Under the pieces are notes generated by a model that saw nothing but the letters and a program-made list of their open reading frames with translations, was not told the DNA's origin and did not search any database. From Galbibacter sp. BG1 (lineage in GTDB: Bacteria; Bacteroidota; Bacteroidia; Flavobacteriales; Flavobacteriaceae): DNA of 64,000 nucleotides. Location of the stretch: contig NZ_CP058364.1 in assembly GCF_013391805.1 (NCBI RefSeq), forward strand, positions 806,501 through 870,500. The letters run 5' to 3'. Positions within the stretch are counted from its first letter, which is position 1, and the number at the start of each line of letters is the position of its first letter. Positions 36,401 to 43,373 of the stretch are shown here, in pieces. The translations under genes were made by a program, and so were the position numbers.

Positions 36401-37169
36401 GGAAAATAGGGAAGACGATTTGGGAAGGGATTATTATCGGGTAAACTTATCGGATGCTATTGGCTATGCCGGAATAGTAAGAAGATCGCCTTACGGAAGC
36501 AATTTTTCTGCAAAACTTATTTTTCAAGGGGCAGAAGTGGATGATGTGGACGATCGTTTTATCACGGATTTAAACAATCCTGAAGAATTCTATGACTGGA
36601 AGTTTTTTACCACCTTAGAACTGGGCTATAATTATGAAAGTTACGACTTGGACATCAATCCCAGTCGTGGGATGATTTTCGATGTAAAAACCGGTTATAC
36701 TTTAGGTGTTTCTGGTTCTGAAGCCAGTTTTGGGTTCTTAAAACCTCAACTCGGTTTTTACAATAGGCTCTCCAAAGACCATAAACTGGTTTTAAAGACC
36801 AATGTGCAGAGCCACTTGAACTTTGGAGATGATTTTGAGTTCTACCAAGCGCCATTCCTAGGTGGAAATAGTGGGCTAAGAGGATACCGCATTAACCGAT
36901 TTACTGGAAAAAATAGTTTGGTTTTCAATGGGGATGTGCGCTACACTTTCAATTCTTTTAAAACCAGATTGCTCCCACTGCAAATTGGAGTTTATGGCGG
37001 TGCCGATGCCGGTCGCGTTTGGGTAAAAGATGACACCTCTGGAAAATGGCATAATTCCTTTGGCGGTGGTGTTTATGTAATCGGCAGCCGACTAATAAGT
37101 CTAGACCTGGCCTACTTTAACTCGGTTGAAGGCAACAGATTTTCATTTAAATTAGGTGTAAGTTTTTAA
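33468..37169 (+). CDS. Fusion: metallophosphatase, kinase-like region and Omp85-type barrel
   Basis: A 1233-residue exported protein. The N-terminus carries a lipobox-like Cys (ILSC, C19). Residues about 45-360 are a calcineurin-like phosphatase (IGDAGY, GDNIYPDG, PGNHDWYNEG, AIHHPL, SGHEHSLQY). Residues about 435-700 hold a block with RMGGGHQTKTLRL (about 443-455), RALKK (467-471), GDWDRHTDQW (G609 to W618) and PRDRDQAF (635-642), an arrangement that recalls the glycine loop, Lys, catalytic Asp and metal-binding Asp of FAM20/CotH/HipA-like atypical kinases. From about residue 880 to the end is a barrel with the Omp85 signature LRGYRINRF. The kinase assignment is inference from motif order only. 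It is transcribed away from the HD-PycTM gene. Confidence 0.75.
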   Translation: MIKKNIYFSLLSSFLILSCATYKAQYADAEHKNTYPEDKELERRFYLIGDAGYSPVGGVEPGLTAFSQAVKNGTSKDFAIFLGDNIYPDGMPPKNEKDRKASEYRLDTQLQTIKDFRGRTLFIPGNHDWYNEGVKGIEREEDYIEDFLEVKKGLMPSDACGLDDVEISDDVYLILIDSQWYLEDWDRHPTINDDCEIKTREKFFIEFEGMLKKNEGKTVIVAIHHPLITYGTHGGHFAAEKQLFPTQKKIPLPGVASLVNHVRKSGGVSIQDAQNERYKELSKRLQSLALEAPANVIFVSGHEHSLQYIEKESIKQVVSGAGSKSSAARLTGDALFTYGSQGFATLDVFKDGSSWVRFYTEENGEPLLAYEKEVYPKDEKIKVEYLPTKFPESVETSVYTKEETEVSNAYSSFWGEHYRKDYGTKINAKVALLDTLYGGLTPIRMGGGHQTKTLRLVDKDGREFNMRALKKSAVQFLQSVVLKDKVLATEDLTQTLPEDILLDFYTSAYPYAAYPIPLMSDAIGIYHTNPQLFYIPKQEGLGKYNDEYGDELYMIEERPADEHDNQKSFGYSKNIESTDDFYEKLREDEKYRLDENSYVRNRLFDMLIGDWDRHTDQWRWAEFETEEGITFKPIPRDRDQAFSDFDGAFLSSIRTLVAPAKMMQRYEPELKNLEWFNTEPMPMDRILLQNSTKEDWISEAKFIQENLTDEVIEEAFKNVPAEVQNENLEKIKSVLKERKKLLTDIASNYYKVLNKLAVLTGTDKDDFIEVTRSGENQTNVKIYRIKDGEKADLMVDKTFSKDITNEIWIYGLDDKDVFEVNGKSKKNILVRLIGGQNNDTFRINEGKKVRLYDYKSKKNTIEVNNSAKERFTDIYENNIFVYNKDKYSTYTLVPGVGFNPDAGAILGINYTNTVYGFEKDPFSTQHRFAARYHFATNGIEVKYDGEAAGIFNGFNFAFGGQFNTPTFARNFFGFGNETENREDDLGRDYYRVNLSDAIGYAGIVRRSPYGSNFSAKLIFQGAEVDDVDDRFITDLNNPEEFYDWKFFTTLELGYNYESYDLDINPSRGMIFDVKTGYTLGVSGSEASFGFLKPQLGFYNRLSKDHKLVLKTNVQSHLNFGDDFEFYQAPFLGGNSGLRGYRINRFTGKNSLVFNGDVRYTFNSFKTRLLPLQIGVYGGADAGRVWVKDDTSGKWHNSFGGGVYVIGSRLISLDLAYFNSVEGNRFSFKLGVSF

Positions 37170-37239
37170 ATTATTTGGCTCATATTTAGTATTACGGGCG
37201 ATGAAAACGTATGTTATCGATTCATAGAGCATCCTTTCA

Positions 37240-37370
37240 TTTCTTTTGTTCGCCCAAAAGAAACGAAACAAAGAAAAAGGCGCCTTATCCCATGAATTTT
37301 TTCGACCATGAAGTCGAAAAACCGCAATCAAAACTCCGCGTCGCTGTCCTCCTGCTCTCGGAGCTTTTGA
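37240..37370. repeat. Palindrome-rich intergenic repeat candidate
   Basis: The 316-base gap between 37169 and 37486 holds two strong hairpins: a 9-bp stem TTTCTTTTG/CAAAAGAAA (37240-37248 with 37255-37263, loop 6) and a 9-bp stem TTTTTCGAC/GTCGAAAAA (37298-37306 with 37313-37321, loop 6). A GC-richer tail follows (about 37335-37370). A 70-residue frame over it (37211-37423) is probably not a gene. The text resembles non-coding repeats between genes of other Bacteroidota, but one copy only is visible. Confidence 0.5.
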
Positions 37371-37485
37371 TCACTATTCTAAGGATAAGGATTTTTTTAA
37401 GTTTAATTCCAATACTATTTTAAACTAGAGCTAATTTTGTTTTCGTGTGAAGAACAACCTTACGGTAACAAATAAAACACTTTCC

Positions 37486-38586
37486 TTAAAGCGTACTCTT
37501 TTGCTGCTCATAAAATGCATCTGCCTGCAGTTGCATAATTTCCCTTGCGCGTTTCCTTTTGTATTGGTAAAGCTCCTCTTCGGTTGTAAGTTCTTCGTAA
37601 ACCTTATCATTTATCAGGGCATCTGCAGCTAGTTGTTGCTTGCGTTGGTATTCTTTTTGATCTGCCCAACTGCGCACGGTATTCTCTGCATCTTCCAGTT
37701 TTATATCGTACTCCCCTTTTGGGGCCAACAACTTAGAAATAATGGGAGCCGTTTCAATAGCCAAAAAAAGTAAAAAGATAAAAAGTGATGGCAGCCATGG
37801 AAGTTTGTCCAAAGCGTTTACCCTTGCCATAAGTCCGTCGAAACCGTCTATAGTGGGTTGTGTATTCTCCACTTTGGCAAGCTGCGTATTTTTAAGCGTA
37901 TTTATTTCATTCTCAACCTCCAATATTTTTGCATTGTTACGTGTTTTTAACTCTTGAAGCTCGCTCAAAGCGGCATCGTGTTTTTCACGTTTTTCTTCGT
38001 AAACTGGACCCTTACCAATTTTTAAGGTTCCCTCCCGGCCTTCGGCTTCTGCAATATAGGTGCTGTATAGACTATTAACCTCGGTTTCTTTTGATGCTAT
38101 TTCATTTTTTAAAGCAGAAATCTGTGTATTTAAATTATCGATTTCTGGAGTGTACTGTAACGCTATCTGTTCCTTATTCTCTAAAGTCATTTGGTTTTTT
38201 TCCTCCAAGAGCACTCGATCTATCTCCTTCTGAAAAATTTTTAGTTCCAAAGGTTTTGCAATAACCACGGCAATAATAACCGCAAGAATTAATCTAGGAA
38301 TGGCCTGAAGCAACTCGCTTTTAAAATCTCCGCGTTTTTTAATTGTGGAAACAATAAAACGATCGAGGTTAAAAATTAAGAGCCCCCAAATGAATCCGAA
38401 GAAAACAGCAGTGTAAATGGAATCGAATACCGTAAAAAGCGCATAGCTAGCGGCTATAAATGCCATTACAGCCGTAAAAAATACCGTTGCCCCTATTCCG
38501 GCTTGTTTTATTTGTTCTGCTTTAGAGCATTGTTTTAAGAGTTCCGTATCAGCACCAGAGCACATCCAGAAGAAATCACGTATCAT
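37486..38586 (-). CDS. DUF4407-family membrane protein
   Basis: Integral membrane protein of 366 residues. Helices lie at about 30-52, 58-80 and 93-112, then a periplasmic coiled coil (about 120-245, Glu/Lys/Leu/Asn rich) and a fourth helix near 257-280 (PSLFIFLLFLAIETAPIISK), followed by a charged cytoplasmic tail. The N-terminal FFWMCSGAD motif is typical of DUF4407. Function is unknown; a structural or sensor role at the membrane is possible. It lies 70 bases after a small exported protein gene on the same strand. Confidence 0.85.
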   Translation of the reverse strand: MIRDFFWMCSGADTELLKQCSKAEQIKQAGIGATVFFTAVMAFIAASYALFTVFDSIYTAVFFGFIWGLLIFNLDRFIVSTIKKRGDFKSELLQAIPRLILAVIIAVVIAKPLELKIFQKEIDRVLLEEKNQMTLENKEQIALQYTPEIDNLNTQISALKNEIASKETEVNSLYSTYIAEAEGREGTLKIGKGPVYEEKREKHDAALSELQELKTRNNAKILEVENEINTLKNTQLAKVENTQPTIDGFDGLMARVNALDKLPWLPSLFIFLLFLAIETAPIISKLLAPKGEYDIKLEDAENTVRSWADQKEYQRKQQLAADALINDKVYEELTTEEELYQYKRKRAREIMQLQADAFYEQQKSTL

Positions 38587-38656
38587 AAATAGTCGATTTT
38601 AGATTGATGTTATATATAACGCTAAAACCCTAAAAATGTTACATATTTATTCAAAC

Positions 38657-39061
38657 TTAATCTTCTATGGCTTTGATTTCTAGCGATTTTATATGGTTCC
38701 AAATATCTGGTTCGTCTAAAATGATCCCCTTGGTATTTAAAAGGTACCGCTCTCTCTTTCCTGTAAAAGCTTTTTGTAATTCCTGTTCTAAATCCATAAT
38801 AGTGCCCAACTCCAGCTTTTCATCGGCATACACCCGATACACTACCTCGTCGTATTCTAAAACGGATTGGTTGCGTACTAAAGATCTGATATACTTCTGC
38901 ACCGATTGTAAATCCATTATTTTATCACTAATTTTAATTTTGCCCTCGTAATTAATTATGGCGTCTACATATAAAATTTTAGGAGTGAAAGTATCGTTTT
39001 GAGCATAAAGGACGATACAAGAAAAAGTAAAAACGAAGAAGCACATTTTTTTAAGAAACAT
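38657..39061 (-). CDS. Small exported protein, unknown
   Basis: A 134-residue protein with a signal peptide (MFLKKMCFFVFTFSCIVLYAQ). The mature part shows a beta-alpha-beta pattern (ILYVDAIINYEGKIKISDKI, then helices, then VVYRVYADEKLELGTIMDLEQEL) that resembles the periplasmic ExbD/TolR fold, but it lacks a membrane anchor. No motif fixes a function. It precedes the DUF4407 gene and may be co-transcribed with it. Confidence 0.6.
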   Translation of the reverse strand: MFLKKMCFFVFTFSCIVLYAQNDTFTPKILYVDAIINYEGKIKISDKIMDLQSVQKYIRSLVRNQSVLEYDEVVYRVYADEKLELGTIMDLEQELQKAFTGKRERYLLNTKGIILDEPDIWNHIKSLEIKAIED

Positions 39062-39110
39062 AGGTTTTGGTTTAATGATTTTTTATTAGGAAACAAATTT
39101 TATACCATAA

Positions 39111-39141
39111 AATAAGGCTGATTTGTTAAATCAGCCTTATT
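39111..39141 (-). terminator. Intrinsic terminator
   Basis: A perfect 14-bp stem (39111-39124 with 39128-39141) with a 3-base loop follows the M20 dipeptidase gene on the minus strand. A short T-rich stretch comes after it. Confidence 0.82.
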
Positions 39142-39160
39142 AAACATATTTCGTATTTTT

Positions 39161-40549
39161 TTACTCACTCAATTCGGTAAAATATTTATAGAAATAGGGA
39201 ATAGTTTCAATCCCTTTTAAATAGTTCCAAATTCCGTAATGTTCATTAGGGGAATGAATAGCATCACTATTCAAACCAAAGCCCATTAAAATGGTTTTAC
39301 TTTTAAGCTCTTTTTCAAACAAAGATACAATTGGAATACTTCCTCCACTGCGTTGTGGCACTGGGGTTTTACCAAAAGTCTGTTCATAAGCTTTACTTGC
39401 TGCGAGATAGCCGGTACTATCGATAGGGGTTACGTAAGGATAGCCTCCATGATGAGGTTTCACCAATACCTTAACTCCCTTCGGAGCCAAACTTTCGAAA
39501 TAAGCTTGAAAAAGTTCTGTTATTTCTCTCCAGTCTTGATCGGGTACCAAACGCATAGAAATTTTGGCATATGCTTTACTAGCAATAACTGTTTTTGCAC
39601 CTTCCCCGATATAACCGCCCCAAATGCCGTTTACATCCAATGTAGGCCGTATACTACCCCTCTCGTTGGTGCTATATCCTTTTTCACCATAAACATCTTC
39701 AATATCTAAAGCCTCTTTATAATCGTCTAAGGAAAATGGAGCTTTTGCCATTTCCTCCCGTTCTTCTACAGAAAGTTCTTCCACCTTATCGTAAAAACCA
39801 GGTACTGTGATACGGTTATTTTCATCATGTAAAGCAGCAATCATTTTGCTGAGCACATTTATTGGGTTTGCTACAGCACCACCATACAAACCACTATGTA
39901 AATCTCTATTGGGCCCTTCAACCTCTACTTCTACATAACTGAGCCCTCGAAGACCGGTTGTTATAGAAGGGACATCCTTGGCTATCATCCCAGTATCTGA
40001 AATTAAAATAACATCGTTGGAAAGTTTTTCACGGCTATTTTGAACAAACCATTCCAGGCTTTCAGATCCAACTTCTTCCTCACCCTCAATCATAAACTTT
40101 ACATTGCACGGGAGATTCCCTGTTTGTGTCATATACTCTAATGCTTTCACATGCATGTACATTTGCCCTTTGTCATCGCAAGCTCCACGGGCAAAAATGG
40201 CCCCTTCCGGATGTATTTTGGTTTCTTTAATTACGGGTTCAAAAGGGGGTGAGTTCCATAAATCCATAGGATCTGGCGGCTGCACATCGTAATGGCCATA
40301 CACCAAAACCGTTGGTAAGGTTTTATCTATTATTTTTTCACCATAGACGATGGGATACCCCGGAGTTTCACAGATCTCTACATGATCGCAGCCCGCTTTG
40401 TCCAATGCTTCCTTAACGGCCTCCGCCGTATTTAAAACATCCTGAGAAAAAGCAGGATCTGCACTAACAGATGGTATCTTTAATAATTCTATGAGTTCTG
40501 CAATAAATCGATCTTTATTGGAATCGATATACGACTTAATATTTTCCAT
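39161..40549 (-). CDS. M20 family dipeptidase
   Basis: Cytoplasmic di-zinc peptidase of 462 residues, of the CNDP/PepV-like M20 group. Metal-site motifs seen are VYGHYDVQPPD (His, Asp), ARGACDDKGQ (bridging Asp), IEGEEEVGSES (catalytic Glu pair), SDTGMI (Asp), and a C-terminal DAIHSPNEHY (His). A dimerisation insert lies at about 205-330 (the LHSGLYGGAVANP region). It probably cleaves dipeptides. It is transcribed alone, with terminator 39111-39141 after it. Confidence 0.88.
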   Translation of the reverse strand: MENIKSYIDSNKDRFIAELIELLKIPSVSADPAFSQDVLNTAEAVKEALDKAGCDHVEICETPGYPIVYGEKIIDKTLPTVLVYGHYDVQPPDPMDLWNSPPFEPVIKETKIHPEGAIFARGACDDKGQMYMHVKALEYMTQTGNLPCNVKFMIEGEEEVGSESLEWFVQNSREKLSNDVILISDTGMIAKDVPSITTGLRGLSYVEVEVEGPNRDLHSGLYGGAVANPINVLSKMIAALHDENNRITVPGFYDKVEELSVEEREEMAKAPFSLDDYKEALDIEDVYGEKGYSTNERGSIRPTLDVNGIWGGYIGEGAKTVIASKAYAKISMRLVPDQDWREITELFQAYFESLAPKGVKVLVKPHHGGYPYVTPIDSTGYLAASKAYEQTFGKTPVPQRSGGSIPIVSLFEKELKSKTILMGFGLNSDAIHSPNEHYGIWNYLKGIETIPYFYKYFTELSE

Positions 40550-40605
40550 GAAGTTTTTTGTTGAAACTCAAAAGTACAAAAAAAGAAGTTTTTTTAATTA
40601 TAAAG

Positions 40606-40635
40606 TTTGAATATTGAAAAATTGATTTATATTTG
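40606..40635 (+). promoter_or_regulatory. Canonical Bacteroidota promoter before the tRNA-Leu locus
   Basis: TTTG at 40606-40609 and TATATTTG at 40628-40635 are spaced 18 bases apart, a full match to the TTTG-N(about 19)-TANNTTTG consensus. Transcription would begin near 40642, just before the broken tRNA-like sequence at 40653. Confidence 0.75.
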
Positions 40636-40652
40636 CACCCACAAAATCACAA

Positions 40653-40724
40653 TGCGGGTATGGTGGTCCCGAAGCATCGGGAGGTAGACCTGTCTGCCGA
40701 CAGGCAGGCACGCTAGGAAGGACA
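40653..40724 (+). pseudogene. tRNA-Leu 5'-half remnant with two inserted palindromes
   Basis: GCGGGTATGGTGG matches the first 13 bases of the tRNA-Leu at 40777 with one change. The sequence then carries a 16-base palindrome (TCCCGA-AGCA-TCGGGA) where the D-loop should begin, resumes with GGTAGAC, carries a second, 20-base near-palindrome (CCTGTC-TGCC-GACAGG-CAGG), and resumes with CACGCTAG. The anticodon arm is lost. It cannot make a working tRNA. The first palindrome is of the same kind as those in the array at 40941-41748. Confidence 0.7.
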
Positions 40725-40776
40725 ACCTTCAGTTGAAATTTTAAATTAAAAGTTCTTTAAATAAAAATAGTATAAT

Positions 40777-40858
40777 GCGGGTGTGGTGGAATTGGTAGAC
40801 ACGCTAGACTTAGGATCTAGTGCCGCAAGGTGTGAAGGTTCGAGTCCTTTCACCCGCA
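40777..40858 (+). tRNA. tRNA-Leu (anticodon UAG)
   Basis: Acceptor GCGGGTG pairs with CACCCGC. The anticodon stem CTAGA/TCTAG holds loop CTTAGGA with anticodon TAG. The long variable arm (GTGCCGCAAGGTGT) fits a class II tRNA. The T-arm is GAAGG-TTCGAGT-CCTTT. The 3' CCA is not fully encoded. It lies about 135 bases after the promoter at 40606. Confidence 0.95.
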
Positions 40859-40862
40859 CAAA

Positions 40863-40890
40863 AGCTCTCAAGAAATTGGGGCTTTTTTTA
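40863..40890 (+). terminator. Terminator of tRNA-Leu, copied in the downstream array
   Basis: AGCTCTCAA pairs with TTGGGGCT around a GAAA loop (one bulge, one G-T pair), then seven T. The same hairpin recurs in six of the seven array units. Confidence 0.75.
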
Positions 40891-40940
40891 TGGAATAAAT
40901 CCAACGGTAGAACGAATTAAATAAATAATCAAAACAAAAT

Positions 40941-41748
40941 GCAAGGTGTAAGGTTCCCCCGAAACGTCGGGGCTTTCACACGCACAAAAGCTCTCAAGAA
41001 ATTGAGGGCTTTTTTTATGGAATAAATCCAACGGTAGAACGAATTAAATAAAAAATCATAACAAAACACAAGGTGTGAGGTTCCCCCGAAGCGTCGGGGC
41101 TTTCACCCGCACAAAAGCTCTCAAGAAATTGGGGGCTTTTTTTATGGAATAAATCCAACGGTAGAACGAATTAAATAAATAATCAAAACAAAATGCAAGG
41201 TGTAAGGTTCCCCCGAAACGTCGGGGCTTTCACACGCACAAAAGCTCTCAAGAAATTGAGGGCTTTTTTTATGGAATAAATCCAACGGTAGAACGAATTA
41301 AATAAAAAATCATAACAAAACACAAGGTGTGAGGTTCCCCCGAAGCGTCGGGGCTTTCACCCGCACAAAAGCTCTCAAAGAATTGAGGGCTTTTTTTATG
41401 GAATAAATTCAAGGATGGAACGAATTAAATAAAAAATCATAACAAAATGCAAGGTGTAAGGTTCCCCCGAAACGTCGGGGCTTTCACACGCACAAAAGTT
41501 CTCAAGAAATTGGGGCTTTTTTTATGGAATAAATCCAACGGTAGAACGAAATAAATAAATAATCAAAACAAAATGCAAGGTGTAAGGTTCCCCCGAAACG
41601 TCGGGGCTTTCACACGCACAAAAGCTCTCAAAAAATTGGGGGCTTTTTTTATGGAACAAATTCAAGGATGGAACGAATTAAAATAAAAACCAAAACAAAA
41701 CACAAGGTGTGAAGGTTCCCCCGAAGCGTCGGGGCTTTCACCCGCACA
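40941..41748 (+). repeat. Tandem array of seven tRNA-Leu 3'-half units with palindromes
   Basis: Seven units start at about 40941, 41068, 41195, 41322, 41449, 41575 and 41702 (period 126-127 bases; the last is partial). Each begins with the variable-arm and T-arm sequence of the tRNA at 40777 (GCAAGGTGT...GG-TTC), in which the T-loop is replaced by CCCCGA-AACG-TCGGGG or CCCCGA-AGCG-TCGGGG. It then resumes the T-stem and acceptor 3' strand (CTTTCACCCGCACA or CTTTCACACGCACA), the terminator hairpin and an AT-rich spacer. Two head types alternate in the order A B A B A A B. Units 1 and 3 are identical. The tRNA's own 3' half acts as unit zero without the palindrome. Confidence 0.93.
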
Positions 41749-41821
41749 AAACGAAAGACCTTTTTAATTGTAAATTAATTAGTTAGGTATTTTTTATTTT
41801 TTAGTTTAGTCAATAAAATAA

Positions 41822-41844
41822 AAAACCTCTAAGAAAGAGGTTTT
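41822..41844. terminator. Hairpin terminator
   Basis: AAAACCTCT pairs with AGAGGTTTT around AAGAA (9-bp stem), with A-rich sequence before and T/A-rich after. It follows the minus-strand gene at 41872 and ends the repeat region on the plus strand. Confidence 0.75.
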
Positions 41845-41871
41845 AAAATTATTCAATGAAAGTTATTTTCA

Positions 41872-42210
41872 TTATTCTGTTTTCTTCATCAGAAAATGAT
41901 AAACATTCTGATTACTTACAGCAAACGTGTAACCATGTTCAGTCATGAAGTTCAAAGCGTCCACCATAGAATTAAAATCAACTCTTTTTTCATTTTCATC
42001 TACAATAGTAGTTTCTTTATAGGATCCTAACAACTTCGTTCTTTGCCCAAAATCAATTTCAATTGTAACTTTACTACTCATAAACTTAGAAGTTCCTACA
42101 ATCTGTACATACTCTTCATTTATTTCATGAATCGGCACACCGTTTACAGTCTGAGCATAAGAACTATATATACTTACCGTGAATAAAAAAACAAATAATA
42201 AAAATCTCAT
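41872..42210 (-). CDS. Small exported protein, unknown
   Basis: A 112-residue protein with a signal peptide (MRFLLFVFLFTVSIYSSYAQ). The mature 90 residues hold a short beta-rich region (EYVQIVGTSKFMSSKVTIEIDFGQ) and a helix (FNSMVDALNFMTEHGY). No domain is recognised. It is the first gene after the tRNA array, on the opposite strand, and is followed by a hairpin terminator. Confidence 0.65.
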   Translation of the reverse strand: MRFLLFVFLFTVSIYSSYAQTVNGVPIHEINEEYVQIVGTSKFMSSKVTIEIDFGQRTKLLGSYKETTIVDENEKRVDFNSMVDALNFMTEHGYTFAVSNQNVYHFLMKKTE

Positions 42211-42344
42211 TTGTTAAGTATTTAATTTCTATAAATATAATCAAACACCTCTTAAACTCATTAAAGAAAACCTCAAGTAATTGATCTTAAAATATATTCC
42301 CTCACGTGCGTAGTTACGCGTAGTTGTCAGAATAAAACAATAAA

Positions 42345-42368
42345 AGCACTTCCAAAGGATGAAGTGCT
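42345..42368 (-). terminator. Intrinsic terminator
   Basis: AGCACTTC pairs with GAAGTGCT (8-bp stem, 8-base loop). On the minus strand it is followed by TTTTATTGTTTTATT. It would end the transcript carrying 42491-43256. Confidence 0.7.
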
Positions 42369-42490
42369 CAGTGCATGCTTTTTATTGGATCGAAGTCAAT
42401 ACTATTTCCACATTTTGATTTTTACAAAATCTGGTATAGAGATAAAATTATTTTAAGGTCTTAAAATCTGTTGATTGGGCGGTATTTTAA

Positions 42491-43009
42491 TTACCAATCA
42501 TCGGACGTTAACTCTTTATTCCCTGAAACATAATCGAAAAGCGATTTTTCAATAGAATTTAGATCAATTATTACATTGTCATAAAATTTAGCATAGGCAT
42601 CCTTTAACTTTCGGCCGCCTTTAACTTTTTGTTTTGAGATCACCCCATTTGAATCGTATGTGAAATTAGCTTGCTCCAGAGTCAATTTATATTTACCATC
42701 CTTGAAGTCGGTTCTAAATGTATAAAACAATTTAAATGGAGCCAAGACACCCATGCCTACATTTTCAACCCCATAATCTACCATACCATTAAAACGTAAA
42801 AACTCATTTTCTACATTACCAGTGGTTACTAGATTAGGATTTTTGTAATTAAACTGCACCCAATTACTTACTCTTTGCTCTATTTCGTTTATGGAATAAG
42901 GAACTTCCCTAATTACTTCTTGGTTTATAACCCCTTCTTCATTGTATTTAAATTGTTGAGAATACCCAATGGAGGCAATAAACAGCATGAATAATAGTAT
43001 TTTTCTCAT
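42491..43009 (-). CDS. Exported DUF4468-like protein
   Basis: A 172-residue protein with a signal peptide (MRKILLFMLFIASIGYSQ). The pattern YNEEGVINQEVIREVPYSINEIEQRVSNWV followed by a strand-rich part with KYKLTLEQANFTYDSNG resembles the DUF4468/TBP-like exported proteins of Bacteroidota. Function is unknown. It lies 10 bases downstream of a small membrane protein gene. Confidence 0.6.
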   Translation of the reverse strand: MRKILLFMLFIASIGYSQQFKYNEEGVINQEVIREVPYSINEIEQRVSNWVQFNYKNPNLVTTGNVENEFLRFNGMVDYGVENVGMGVLAPFKLFYTFRTDFKDGKYKLTLEQANFTYDSNGVISKQKVKGGRKLKDAYAKFYDNVIIDLNSIEKSLFDYVSGNKELTSDDW

Positions 43010-43019
43010 TGCATTTGTT

Positions 43020-43256
43020 TTAAAAAGCAGATAATAAACCTGTTAAAAAAGCAATAGCAAAAATAATAATGGGTATTCCAATAAAAAACCAAACCATCTT
43101 ACTCGTATTAGACCTATTTCTTTCTAGTTTTTCGATTTGAATGGACTGTGACATTAATAATTCTATCATCATGTCCTTATCTGTATAGTCTTTGTATTTG
43201 ACTCTAAATTGTTTCTGCTTTTCAGAGAATTGCGGTTTACTGATTGTGTTATCCAT
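43020..43256 (-). CDS. Small single-span membrane protein
   Basis: A 78-residue protein with a charged N-terminal half (Lys, Asp, Glu, Gln rich, SEKQKQFRVKYKDYTDKDMMIELL) and one membrane helix near the C-terminus (about 50-73, MVWFFIGIPIIIFAIAFLTGLL). No family is recognised. It probably starts a two-gene transcript with the DUF4468-like gene. Confidence 0.55.
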   Translation of the reverse strand: MDNTISKPQFSEKQKQFRVKYKDYTDKDMMIELLMSQSIQIEKLERNRSNTSKMVWFFIGIPIIIFAIAFLTGLLSAF

Positions 43257-43321
43257 AGTGTAAATGTTGAGTTAGAAACCAAATATATAGAACATGAGTT
43301 TTAACTGTTTCATTTTTCTAT

Positions 43322-43340
43322 AAAAAGGGGAAATATCCCC
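43322..43340 (-). terminator. Intrinsic terminator of the aldehyde dehydrogenase operon
   Basis: GGGG-AAATAT-CCCC (43327-43340) with five A on the plus strand beside it (43322-43326). Read on the minus strand this is a short GC stem followed by five T. It lies just after the small frame ending at 43374. Confidence 0.65.
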
Positions 43341-43373
43341 GTAAAAAAGAATTTAGAAAAGGAACTTTCTTAT

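Noticed and set aside
37211-37423. A 70-residue open frame
   Set aside because: It lies over a palindrome-rich spacer, has no domain or plausible start context, and reads as chance translation of a non-coding repeat.
40941-41748. CRISPR array
   Set aside because: Units are fully repeated over 126-127 bases and include tRNA and terminator text; there are no unique spacers of about 30-40 bases and no cas genes.
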